This document shows positions 9,824 to 19,728 of a DNA stretch of 37,500 nt, piece after piece (the stretch's first letter is position 1; the number at the start of each line of letters is the position of its first letter). Below the pieces are notes generated by a model. That model was not told where the DNA came from, ran no database searches, and saw only the letters and a program-made list of their open reading frames with translations. The translations under genes and the position numbers were made by a program. This DNA is from Sphaeroforma sirkka (taxonomy: Eukaryota > Opisthokonta > Ichthyosporea > Ichthyophonida), in NCBI GenBank assembly GCA_001586965.3, contig LUCW03002611.1:32501-70000 (forward strand), written 5' to 3'.

Positions 9824-10587
9824 TAAATTTCCATTCTAGAGAGAAAGGAAGTCAACGTAAGTGAATCAGCCGTAGGACCAACATAGCCTGGTACGGTTGT
9901 ATGATTGTTGGTGAAAACTAAGGAGAACGAGAACGTTATCACCGACGTATAAGGCGAATCGTCAAGATGCAGCGGACTCTTGCAAGGAACAGAAGAAATA
10001 GTACATGCAAGAGTAGACAGCACTTATCAGGCATCGTGCAAGTACACTCAAGTTGGTTTGAATAGTGAATTTGTTTTTGGTTTTCCAACTTCATAACCGA
10101 TGTAACTACCTTGGGCTTCAAGGTTATTCTTGGGAACCTTGACCTGAACCGGGTTTGATTGATGTTGGAGTACAGTGGTCCGAAGGTTGGATTAAAGAAG
10201 CATTCAGAACGCTAGAACACGCAGGCGGTTGATCATTGAACACGCTTCGAGTCTATCAGCAACTCTTAATTACTCCTATAGGCAGAGCAAAGGAGAGCAA
10301 AACGAGTATTCATTAACAAAACCAACCCAAACAAAATGATTAGCAATCATTAAGGAGCAAGGTGTATTCGAGCGCAACGAGTTTCGGGGACCCGCAAGCA
10401 GACCTTGTAGACATCAACATGATTCAATGATAATTAGCTATTTTGGTATCACGGGAGGAGAACGGCGGAAGAAAGTGTGTAACACAAATGGCTGAAGTCA
10501 ACTATTATATAATAGCCGACACTCCTTCAATCTGGACCAACTATTCATCAACAACACAAAGCCATACATCGAAGTCTTAACATCAAG

Positions 10588-12365
10588 ATGCCTATGCGTC
10601 CAGCACCCCGTAGCCCTCGACGCACTCGTCGCGACGGCAAAGCAACCCAGAGATCCTTGTCAGATTTCGAGCAGACCCACCAAGGAGGCACAGCTTCTTC
10701 GCGCCAGACAGTAGCATCGCGTCGAAGAGATGAACAACCGCGATATGAACAGACAGACTAAGACGTGCGCCAGGCAGCAAGCAGGCGACATCAGTTGGGG
10801 CACGGGTTTCGCTTATCGGCAAGAGGGAGAGCAGATCCAGAAGACAGTGAGGTGCAATTTGTGATTAGGTATACTAGTCGTTCAAAGTCTGCTGAACCAG
10901 CAGCTGAGCGACACAGGGTAGCCAATGTCCGAGGTACCTCGGGCATTCATTCAGCGGGTGATAGACCGCATTCATGGCAGTCTTTTCACCGAGCACCTAA
11001 ACGAGATTTCATTCGAAAGCGAACTCGATCGGGGAGTTTCACCAGTGCAAGTCAGGATTCCCTCGCAGGCAACGGGGATGAGCGACAATATGTCAGGGTG
11101 GGCCACTGGCACTCGTCAGCAAAACTCTGACGAAAGAGCGACCCACATGGGGATTATCGTAGGGAAGCCGAACGAGAACAACTACGTAGACGATGGGAAC
11201 TCAGCCGACAGCACCGAGACTTCGCGCGATCGATACAGGATATGCGCAAGGCTAGTTACGTTGACGACGGTAAGTGCAAGTATAGTGACGTCGACGACGG
11301 TAAGCGCAAGTCTAGTGATGTCGACGACGGTAATGTTCATGGCAGCAGAAAACGACCGCACAAAGACGAACAGGCGAGAGAGCCGATCATGACACCAGCG
11401 CAGTGGAACGAGCATCGCCGAGCCATGTGTCAACGCCTCGAAGGGAAGATATCTTTCTTTGTGGATGAACTTTGTCGAGCACAGGGAAACTACGATGTCC
11501 CAAGATGTACATTACTAACGTCCACGATCGATACACTGAAAGGAGCGTTGAATACTCAATTGGAAGCTATCAGGAAGAACAGAGCTCCGGAGCCACGGAC
11601 ATGGCCCGATTGGCCTTTAGACCGTTATCAATTAAGCAGCACAGCCGATAGAGACCCACGAGGGGCGCTAGAAGAGGCACTGAAGAACGCCCATGTCTCA
11701 GGACTAGATGAGTCGTGGATGGTACGTTGGTTCTATAAGGTACTCATTCATTTTAAGGCAGCAAAGGCCACAATTGACTATCTCCGTGACAACCATAATG
11801 AGCTGAGGGTATATCCGGCGGAACAGGTCATAGACCAAATCTGTCAACATGAGAGCAAGGCCTTCGTAGACCCTACCTTTAAGAAGTTGGCGAAGGGTAA
11901 TCCCCGCACCAAGGGTGTAGAGTCAGCCAGGAAACATTATTGTGGAAGTTCACAAGAGAGCCTGGGAGCGAGCAGATAAGGGCAAGGACTTTCCTAAGCG
12001 GTTGCTTAATCACTGCCTCCTACAGGCCCTCGAGGACCTGACAGGAAATATGACGTATGAACGCACGCTACAACACCACATAGGTTGGGACCACCTGGAG
12101 ACTGAAGACCTTCTCCGCATTTTAAATCCAGACATACAAGAAACCGATGCCATCCTCAGACAACGGGTACGGACACAGATGAATGTGGGGGATAGGCGTA
12201 GACAGTTTCCAGCCCAACAATGAGATCGTAATTTGAATACAAATACAGGAGGAGGCAGCACACAACGCACAAGCACGTCTACGACCACCACGTGTTACGC
12301 GTGCAGAGCGGGTGCCCCACCCAGTTTCAGGCATATATCATCCTGCAAGCACTACCAGTCGAACA
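10588..12365 (+). pseudogene. Ty3-B gag, interrupted
   Basis: Structural protein that would build the particle and bind element RNA. It starts at an ATG at 10,588 with an Arg/Pro-rich basic N-terminus (MPMRPAPRSPRRTRRDGK). Frame 1 has nonsense codons at 10,759 and 11,128. A 30-bp repeat at 11,254-11,337 gives repeated DVDDGK. The capsid-like part runs from about 11,390 (MTPAQWNEHRRAMCQRLEGK) to about 11,930 in frame 1, then shifts to frame 2 (11,942-12,221, ending at a TGA). A Cys/His motif follows at 12,289-12,350, CYACRAGAPPSFRHISSC (C-x2-C-x9-H-x3-C), and then the frame returns to 1. The same motif in Ty3-A shows that it is conserved in the family. Confidence 0.8.
11254..11337 (+). repeat. 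30-bp coding tandem repeat in Ty3-B gag
   Basis: Two full units and one partial unit built on GACGACGGTAAG. They encode an alternating acidic and basic segment (DVDDGK, then KRKSS) between the basic N-terminus and the capsid-like part. Confidence 0.8.
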
Positions 12366-12621
12366 AAAAAGGGTTGGATTCACATCCAACTCGGGCCGAG
12401 GATTTAAGCAAGGCGTATCCTTCAATAAGAGTTTGCCCGCGGTCAACACCATTACGGCTCTAATAGACTCGGACGACCAGCAAACGGAGCAGGAGGAGAC
12501 CACGCATACAGACACATACATTGCTTCCATACTGGCACACCCAGACAAAATCGAACAGGGTGAGTTGGAAGAGGATACAACGTGAGAAACCATAGGCAGC
12601 GATCAGGAATAGGACGTAAGG

Positions 12622-14500
12622 GTGTCGGATGTAGATGCAACTTTAGTTTTCCCGTCTAGCACACCTGTGATACTATCGATCAACGATCCATTACTTTCAA
12701 GGGACAATCGAGTATTCATATCCATCCTGATTAACGGTAAGACATGCAGGGCGTTAGTGGATTCTGGGGCAAACAGAAGTTGCATTGATTCGACATCCGC
12801 ACACGATTGGGGATTGCAAATTAAGTCGGCTCCGGAGGGATCCTATATATACCTAGCTGATCGTAGTCTTCGTACACGGCGAATAGGCTCAACCGTACAA
12901 ACTCCAGTACGATATGGTCTAGAGCTCACAGAACAGTCTTTCGAGCTAATGAATCTACCACCGGCTATCGACGCGATCGTAGGCCAGGATCTTATGCCTG
13001 ACTTAGGGCTATACGTGGGAGGCCTTCAATCGCCATTCTCACCCATAGAACCAACGGAGCTAGAAAAACTATTGGAACCAATACCGTTAAGACGACCACC
13101 AGATTTGACCAAGGAAACCGGTGTTCGCCTGGAGCTAGACAAGGAACTGAGGGACAATGACGGTATTCGAGAAAAGGACAGGTGCAGACTGGAAGGAGGG
13201 GAAGTTAGATTGCCAGTGACACCAGATCAAGCTGCAAGGATGCGGAAGGCAGTAAGGAACTTTGTAGCAGACAAATGGATACCATGGGTAGATAGACAGG
13301 TGGAAGATTTGGTCATAGATCAAAGGGATACAGCCACTTCTGTCAACTTACCCTTGCTCGCAGTGCCAGAGTATACTCAATCTGGAGAACTAAAGAAAAT
13401 GCGAGTTTGTTTGGACCTCAGAGCGGTGAATGCATTAATACCGGCGGATCAGTTCATTATTCCCCGTATCAACGACATCATTGGTAACATCAAAGGGAAG
13501 AGATATTACACGACATTGGATCTAACCGCAGCGTACCATCAACTCCCAATTCACCCTGCTTCTCAGTATCTATTCAGTTTCACACATGGCAAAAGCCAGT
13601 ATTCCTTTACATCAGCGCCATTTGGACTACACACACTGACGCAGCAGTTTCAGCGTACACTGAGTGTGATATTGCAAGGACTTCCGGCACACCACTACCT
13701 GGACGACATCGCAATAGCAACAGATGACTACGAGGAACACGTACGAGTAGTGAAAGAGGTCATTCGGCGGCTGACGTACCACAGTTTCAAGCTAAACCCT
13801 TCAAAATGTCATTTTGCAGTCAAAGAAGTCATGATCCTAGGGAAGCGAGTATCGAAGGCCGGAATTGATATTTGCCATGAAAAGCAGGCCAAGCTCATTG
13901 ACTGGCCAACTCCGAAGAAGTACAAAGACATTGCATCGGCCTTGGGATTGGCCAACTTACTTCACGAGCACCTACCAAACTTTGCAGAGGTAGTTGCCCC
14001 ACTCCGTGAATTTGTAAGACTGAAGCCTAAGGAAATCATTGGAGACTGGTGGGAACAGAGACACCAGCAAGCTTGGGATGCCATGAAGCAAGCCATAGTT
14101 GAGGCAGTAGTGTTGAAATTTCCCGTCGACGAAGTACCTTTACAACTCGAAACGGATGCAAGCGACTACGGTATTGGAGGTGCATTGTTCCAGACCATAG
14201 AAGGGAAGAAGCAATACCTAATGTTCTTCAGCAAGACCCTCAACGCAGCACAGCGCAATTACGCAACACCCATGAAGGAATTATTGGCCTTGGTATATGG
14301 TCTCACACACTTCCGGGATCATTTCGAAGGTCAACGCTTTTCAGTGTTGACTGATCACAAGGCTTTGGTGTATATGAACACACAGCTAAAGCTGAATCCG
14401 ATACTACAACGATGGCATCACATCATAGCGCCTTTCAATTTTACTATCTCGCACATCCGGGTATAAAGAACGTGTTACCAGACGCGTGGTCTAGGCTTCA
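12622..14500 (+). pseudogene. Ty3-B pol: protease, RT, RNase H
   Basis: A 614-codon open frame (12,622-14,466) plus its continuation. The protease has ALVDSGANRSCI near 12,755. A linker follows (LEKLLEPIPLRRPPDLTKET). RT has DLRAVNALIP, LDLTAAYHQLP, and the catalytic YLDD at 13,696-13,707. RNase H has LETDASDYGIGGALF (first Asp) near 14,150 and LTDHKALVY (Asp-His) near 14,350. All key residues seen are intact. The frame ends at a TAA at 14,464. The next conserved words (IKNVLPDAWSRL) are in frame 3, so one indel near 14,455 separates RNase H from the rest. In Ty3 elements this part copies RNA to DNA in the cytoplasmic particle. Confidence 0.92.
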
Positions 14501-14850
14501 TGGGGGAACTGTTGAGACTGAGGACCCGGAGGTACTATATGCAGAATGTTGGCAACTTTCTCCAGATTACTTTGAGCAAGCGGAACGGATTGTGGGTGAG
14601 AATAATGTCGATGTCTTTGCTTCGCACCAGGATCATCATTTGCCACGCTACTACACCGACGATGACAGGGATGGAGCGTTTGCACATTGTTGGAAAGATA
14701 TAGACGGATGGATGAACCCACCATGGAGATTAATCCATAGAATGTTGCGCAAGATACGATCAGAGAGGGCCACAGCTACGGTGTGTGTCTACCGTGGGCG
14801 CCCCACGAGCCTTGGTTCCAGTTATTCAAGTCGCTTTTACAATGAGACCC
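14500..14850 (+). pseudogene. Dam-like module between RNase H and integrase
   Basis: After the RNase H end, the frame-3 translation reads NVDVFASHQDHHLPRYYT, then AHCWKDIDGWMNPPWRLI, then HRMLRKIRSERATATVCV. In frame 2 it continues with WAPHEPWFQLFKSL. This order (VDxFAS, LPRxxT, NPPW-x-LI, RVLxK, then P-W-x-x-x-x-WF) resembles the Dam-type N6-adenine methyltransferase-like domain that follows RNase H in DIRS and Ngaro elements. NPPW sits where such enzymes have DPPY/NPPY. The S-adenosylmethionine-binding FxGxG motif is not evident, so activity is doubtful. A frame change lies at about 14,790 and a TGA at about 14,842. The same module is present in Ty3-C. Confidence 0.6.
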
Positions 14851-14859
14851 AGTATTAGT

Positions 14860-15952
14860 TCCAAGGACAGCCCACTCCTTCCTCAAATACGGAAAGTATG
14901 CGAGTGGCAAGACACCATGGGGTCACACAGTCATTGCCAGAGTAGGCCCACGCAATGGTTACAGCCTTCCAGCGACGTTTTCAGCACGATTGGGATATGC
15001 AGAACCGTCCTCAGTATCGAAAGTCACCCCATTAGATACGTCTCGGCTAGTATCGATCGCTACCTCGGAAGTAGCCATGACGGATTCTCCAGATGAGGAA
15101 GAGATAAGCCGTCGCACACAGCTCACCTTGTGTCAGCATGAGATTGGGCATCATAGAGCAGAAGATACAGTTGCTCAACTACAGCAGAACGGACATTTGT
15201 GGCCTAACGCTCTGGAACTTGCACAAACAGTTAAGAGAAACTGTCGCACATGTCTAGGACAGAGGGTGTTACGAAAGGGATTTCACCCGATGATTAATAT
15301 AACGGCAAAGTATCCGTGGGATCATATTCAAGTCGACATGATTCCAATGCCACTAGTTTCAGCAGCAGGAAATCGATATATATTGCACGTCTTGGATATA
15401 GCAACGGGGTACTCGATATTGAGAGCAACGGCCACAAAGTCAGCAGAAGTGGTGACATCGAAACTTATGGAGGTGTTTGGGGAACATGGTTTTCCCAGGA
15501 AAATTCGATCAGACGAGGGAGGCGAGTTTTCGAACAAGATTGTTAAATTAATAACTCAAGAAGTTGGAGTGATGCATGCGAAGTCGCCACCATATCGTCC
15601 TCAGGTTCTGGGAGCAGCGGAGAGAAGACACAGAGACATACACGAAGGAGTTCGCAAGCTATGTGAATCTTTGCCTACGGCATGGGATGTCCGACTACCA
15701 CTTATTATGCTGTGCCAGAACCTCCGAATATCTCGGCGACACAAGACAGCACCATTCAGTGCTTACTTCGGTCGCCGTCATGTTCCGTTTGCTGACTTCA
15801 CGGATGACCTTTCGGGGAATCAGCCGGTCACCAATGAGGCTTGGGCACACCGGCTGGATCGTTTGCACGACACTTTCTTGCCGACGCTTTACAAGGTCAC
15901 GCAGAAATACGCAGACACACTATCCAGGCAGTTTGACCGCCTCCATGCTTAA
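14860..15952 (+). pseudogene. Ty3-B integrase
   Basis: A frame-2 stretch (open from 14,990 to a TAA at 15,950). An N-terminal zinc-binding HHCC region reads LCQHEIGHHRAEDTVAQLQQ and then CRTCLGQR. The catalytic core has VDMIPM (first Asp, about 15,335), RSDEGGEFSN (second Asp, about 15,510) and LGAAERRHRD (Glu, about 15,620), so the D-D-E triad is intact. Coding continues in the same frame past the stop with FQPGDVVMVRSEGR, so the TAA is a nonsense mutation inside the integrase. It would insert element DNA into nuclear chromosomes. Confidence 0.9.
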
Positions 15953-16387
15953 GATTTTATCGCCTTTCAACCAGGGGATGTGGTAATGGTACGGTCCGAA
16001 GGTCGCACAACCAAAGCAATGCGACCAATGTTTGGACCATACGTTGTCAAAGCCAGACAAGGACAAGGATATGAACTGACACACAAGGATGGTTCACTTC
16101 CAGATACTTTCAAAGGTAAACCAGTTAGAGTGGAACTTTTGCGACTAGTCCATAGAGCCACCGAAAAGCCTTTAGAAGATCATATGTGGCAGGATAGTTC
16201 CTCGTTCCGTTACATCATTCGACATAGACAGAATGATTCCACAGGGAATACAGAATACTTGGTTCGCTGGCGGGATGGTGATCCAACTTGGGAGTCAGCC
16301 GAAGCTTTTGACGATCCGAATGACATCGCGGCATACCACAAAGCCGAGCAAACTCGGCAGAAGAAGAAAGCGGCACAACAACAATAG
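15953..16387 (+). pseudogene. Ty3-B integrase tail: GPY/F module and chromodomain
   Basis: This is the same frame as the integrase. MFGPYVVKARQGQGYELTH is the GPY/F module typical of Ty3 integrases. The last 60 residues hold a chromodomain: FRYIIRHRQNDSTGNTEYLV, then RWRDGDPTWESAEAFDDPND and IAAYHKAEQ, ending in a basic Gln-rich tail. Chromodomains in chromoviruses bind modified histone H3 and target integration. One aromatic-cage position (the W of RW) is present, and the first aromatic (F/Y) is plausible. It ends at a TAG at 16,385. Confidence 0.85.
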
Positions 16388-16801
16388 TTCCAACGTTACG
16401 TTGATGAATACTAGATGTCTATCATCTACTTCCGGATCGGAGTTTTGTCTCTCCTCGTGAGATTTCACCACGGTGTAGAGGCGAACGACGATTCCACAAC
16501 TCGAGCTTATAGGCGAGTATAACTCCAGCGGATACCCTAGCTTATGGGGGGGGTGAAAACATACCAGCGGATACCCTAGCTTCTTGGGGGGTGAAAATAT
16601 ACCAGCACAGCCGGGATGGTTCAAAAGACCAGTTTCCAAGGCACGAACTTACTCAGCAGAAGGATTACACTAGTTTATATATATATATATATATTGTTTA
16701 ATTTACACTACTAGTTTTATATGTTTAATTTTTAATAGTTTAAGAGGTCATTTATTTTTTGAAGCTCTTCAATCACTGGTGACGCTTGAGCTTGAGGGGA
16801 G
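16388..16801 (+). other. Ty3-B 3' untranslated region and polypurine tract
   Basis: There is no gene. It holds a 39-bp tandem repeat at 16,525-16,602 (CCAGCGGATACCCTAGCTT followed by a G run), a short TA array at 16,675-16,694, and the polypurine tract GAGGGGAG at 16,794-16,801, which directly abuts the 3' LTR and would prime plus-strand synthesis. Confidence 0.75.
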
Positions 16802-16981
16802 TGTGGTAAAATTCCCCTTAAACCACTATCAGTGTGGAGTTAGAATTAGTTTACAATTAATTCACACAAGGTGAATTATTTGTAGACCACGTAGACAATC
16901 AAATATAAGAATAAATACACCGCACTGAGCCTCAGGGAGACTCAGTAGGTTTTAGTATCGTATTTTGATGTGTTTACTACA
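16802..16981 (+). repeat. Ty3-B 3' LTR
   Basis: 180 bp. It is identical to the 5' LTR except for three substitutions that I count. It is followed by TATA at 16,982-16,985, the right target duplication. Confidence 0.9.
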
Positions 16982-17032
16982 TATATCACAAGCAACAAAC
17001 TCAACACTGCAATCACTGATAATGTTTCTTAC

Positions 17033-17101
17033 CTTAAACTTTCATGATCTTCTATTAGCTTTCGTATACTTCGAAGGTTCTTCAGTTGATACGAGTTGTC
17101 G
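17033..17101 (-). CDS. Small exon candidate next to Ty3-B
   Basis: A 69-nt open segment between CTCTTACAG (acceptor) and GTAAGA (donor). It reads DNSYQLKNLRSIRKLIEDHE and then SL. It lies on the minus strand 50 bp outside Ty3-B, between the CCHC-knuckle piece at 17.2 kb and the exons at 7.7 kb, as expected if one gene was split by the insertion. No domain is recognised. Confidence 0.4.
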
Positions 17102-17212
17102 CTGTAAGAGAGTAAAAGAAAATTTAAGCAAGAAATCCACAAATGATTACACAAAGAGACTTGCCATAGAGACTGACGAGTACGCGCAGATTCGAATATA
17201 TCAATAAACCAC

Positions 17213-17406
17213 CTACTCGCCATCGCAGATATTGATGTTATGGCCAGTGTCTCCACACTTCGAGCACGTTATAGTCTTCTTAAGTACATAGTTACTGATA
17301 CAATCATAGTGTAAAAGGTGTGTATAGTCGTCTTAAGTACATGATCCCCAATACAATCAAAATGGAAAAGGTGTTTTACATCTTGGTCTTTGAAAGAGCA
17401 CGCATC
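17213..17406 (-). pseudogene. CCHC zinc-knuckle segment, likely MULE transposase C-part
   Basis: The minus-strand translation ends with TITCSKCGDTGHNINICDGE and a stop at 17,213. C-x2-C-x4-H-x4-C is a canonical zinc knuckle, and the C-x-x-C-G-x-x-GHN-x-x-x-C form is the one found near the C-terminus of MuDR/MULE transposases. Upstream, a 53-bp tandem duplication (17,268-17,320 and 17,321-17,373) puts the two copies out of frame with each other: CIGDHVLKTTI in the first and CISNYVLKKTI in the second. A donor site may lie near GGCGAGT before the stop. It is on the same strand as the transposase at 24.1-25.9 kb and is separated from it only by the copia block. Confidence 0.6.
17268..17373. repeat. 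53-bp tandem duplication
   Basis: Two units, each ending AAAAGGTG on the plus strand and sharing CTTAAGTACAT and ATACAATCA. Since 53 is not a multiple of three, the duplication shifts the reading frame of the zinc-knuckle segment. Confidence 0.75.
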
Positions 17407-17423
17407 AAAACATAATTACTTAC

Positions 17424-17895
17424 TATTGATCGCAGTAAACCAGGATTGTTTACCAAGCATAAAACTACGGCCAAACAGCGGAGACTCAACAAGGTTTATC
17501 CCAGCATCAACCAAGGAGAGAATCTAAACTCACAGAGGGACACAGAAATATTTTAGATGGAATTATCTCGGAACCGAAATGCCGGGAGTATGGAATCATC
17601 AATATAGAATATCTCTGATGGGCATGAAGGCATCCCTAACTATCGGAGAAGTACAATCTAAGAGCATAAGGCCAAAGATTACAATGGAAGGCACAATCGT
17701 TGAAGACGTGGTGACGCTGCCTTTGGATTGGATCGTGGAATAAGTGAGAACCTTTTTCACCTTAAGAGGTGTTTTTTAATGGCTCAATAATTACGAGTCC
17801 AAAGCATATAAAAGCAGGGACTCGAATCAAATAAATCACAACTATTCACTTAAAACTTAAAACACTTTAAGATACTTTAATATCTGAGAACAATA
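17424..17895 (+). repeat. Copia-1 5' LTR
   Basis: 472 bp, from TATTGATCGCAG to GAACAATA, with 5-bp terminal inverted repeats TATTG/CAATA. ATATAAAAG near 17,807 is a probable TATA box. CACCTTAAGAGGTG near 17,759 is a short palindrome. The solo copy with its clean duplication fixes the exact ends. Confidence 0.9.
17803..17814 (+). promoter_or_regulatory. TATA-like box in the Copia-1 LTR
   Basis: CATATAAAAGCA, about 85 bp before the LTR end, is kept in all three LTR copies in the window. Confidence 0.5.
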
Positions 17896-17908
17896 ACTTA
17901 TCAGGTCC
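17896..17908 (+). other. Possible Copia-1 primer-binding site
   Basis: ACTTATCAGGTC directly follows the 5' LTR. It does not start with TGG, so it would not pair with a tRNA 3' CCA end. Its complement contains CTGATAA, which resembles a tRNA anticodon loop. Drosophila copia is primed by a half-tRNA cleaved in the anticodon loop, so an analogous mechanism is possible. Confidence 0.3.
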
Positions 17909-17928
17909 TTTTTACCTCTACTCTGAGA

Positions 17929-19460
17929 ATGACAAGCCTCGATTTGAAACCAAAGGTTAAATTTATAATTCTGGATAAGCCGGTCCAGTGGGACCAATGG
18001 AAAGCTCAATTGGATATGATCCTGATGAAACAGGGTCGCCTACAACTGATCGAGGTCGCTGCACCACCCGATGACTACTATGAGACTCAACGTGAAACGT
18101 TTACTCAAGAGGACCGTGGAGCCGCGTCTGAGTCAATTTATTATACGATATCTCGTAGACTTCAACAGGAGTTACTCCACATCATGGAAGAACCCTACGC
18201 ATTTTTCAAGGCATTGGAAACCAAATTCAAGATTAACACCCTGGGAGGTATCGGTCGCTTAAGAAAGGAGCTCTGGGCAAAAACGCAGAAGAGTAATGAA
18301 ACTTTGGAAGCTTTTATCGGTGATAATAATTTGAAGAAAATAGAATTGGAGAAACGCGAGGCTCCACCGTCTGAGATTGACTTGAAAATCGTCGTGTAAG
18401 GAGGTCTCAATGAACATTTTAAAGCTGCAAGGACTCATCTCAATACAGTCGATACTGACGTCATGAGTTACGAGGAGCTCTGCGAATATATCCGAAAATT
18501 CGATATAGAGGAAATTCAAACATCGACCTCTAATACAGAGACTCGAGGAAGAGAGAGAGCACTTTCTGCCAGAGCAGAACGAAAATGCTTCAATTGTAGC
18601 AAACCAGGTCACCTTGCTCGTGACTGCCGATCCAAGCATCGCAGACCCAGACCGCACATTTACTCTGACCGCAGGGAGTATCGCAAACCTTATGAAAATC
18701 GATATTCTAACAATCGTGGAGATAACTCCGACGATCGCCATCACCGTAAAAGAACTGAGGAGTCCAAGCCCCACTGCAAAGATCATTCAGTACCGAAATC
18801 TACACCCTACTCACGACGCGCCGACTATCCGTTGAAGAAACCCAGCTATCATCAAGATAAACATAACGAATTTTATAGAAAAGTATCTAACGTAAGAGGA
18901 TACTACTCCAGGGAAGAAATGCGTAAACCTCCTAAAGTAACGTTCAATTTGGACATGAATAATGAGCAGAATTCCAGTAGTGACGATGAAGGCGTTATAG
19001 CATTTTCAGCAATTGCCGACTATGTCGAATCTGACATCGAGTTGTCAGATGAGGATATGCCAGAAGCCATCATGGCTACCCCCGAAAGTTGCTCCGGATT
19101 CGTGATGAAGACTAACATCGAGCCGGACGAGAGAGAACTATCAGATTTTACTCTAAATAATTGTAGTTCGGACGAAGACGATGGACCACCGGGACTTCTA
19201 CTCGACAGCTCTAGTGAGGACGACGATTTTTACCAACCCAAGGATGGACCGACACGACCCCAACCCGACAGCTCTAGTGAGGATGACTACGATGACCTAC
19301 CCGACCTGCTGTCCGACAACGCCTCCGAAGAAGATGAAGCTTTTAGCGATAAATTTAGTGAGGACATTATCTCTTCACCTATCAAAGCTATAGAATCTGA
19401 GATAATTTTCGGCCAAAGAGTATCTACGACTGACGAAATAACAATGGCTGAACCTAGTGG
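17929..19460 (+). pseudogene. Copia-1 gag with acidic C-terminal region
   Basis: It starts at the ATG at 17,929, 33 bp after the LTR. The N-terminal part (WDQWKAQLDMILMKQ, then YYTISRRLQQELLHIMEEPY) is the UBN2-like gag fold of copia elements. A TAA at 18,397 interrupts it, followed in the same frame by GGLNEHFKAARTHL. The nucleocapsid knuckle is at about 18,585 (CFNCSKPGHLARDC, C-x2-C-x4-H-x4-C), followed by an Arg-rich segment. From about 18,960 to 19,400 the protein is strongly acidic and Ser-rich, with repeats such as DSSSEDDDFY and DSSSEDDYDD. That stretch is longer and more acidic than I would expect between a copia knuckle and the protease. Confidence 0.85.
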
Positions 19461-19690
19461 GACTCTAGACAGTGGAGCCTCAGTCCACATTATTAACTAT
19501 CTGGAGTTGATATCAAACGCAAAGTGTCACTTCACAAACGTACACCTAGCTGACGGGACTATTGGTATCGCAACTCATTCAGGGCAATCGAGTGACGCTG
19601 GAAGGGCAATTCATGGGCCAACCCTAAAAACCAACTTAATCAGTGTCCCCCAATTAACCAAGGCACGATACAGTCTACATGGATAACGCA
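19440..19690 (+). pseudogene. Copia-1 protease
   Basis: It is in the same frame as gag, with GTLDSGASVHIINYLELI, the Asp-Ser-Gly-Ala active site of a copia aspartic protease, at about 19,459. NVHLADG and the downstream LISVPQLTKARYSLHG fit the family. A TAA at 19,684 and another at 19,726 interrupt the path to integrase in this frame. Confidence 0.85.
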
Positions 19691-19728
19691 GTCTGCCTCT
19701 TACTATCTCCCCAACACCTGGTATATAA

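Noticed and set aside
18259..18786. 175-codon minus-strand open frame with hydrophobic, membrane-like stretches
   Set aside because: It is antisense to Copia-1 gag, including its zinc knuckle. Hydrophobicity follows from the charged sense strand.
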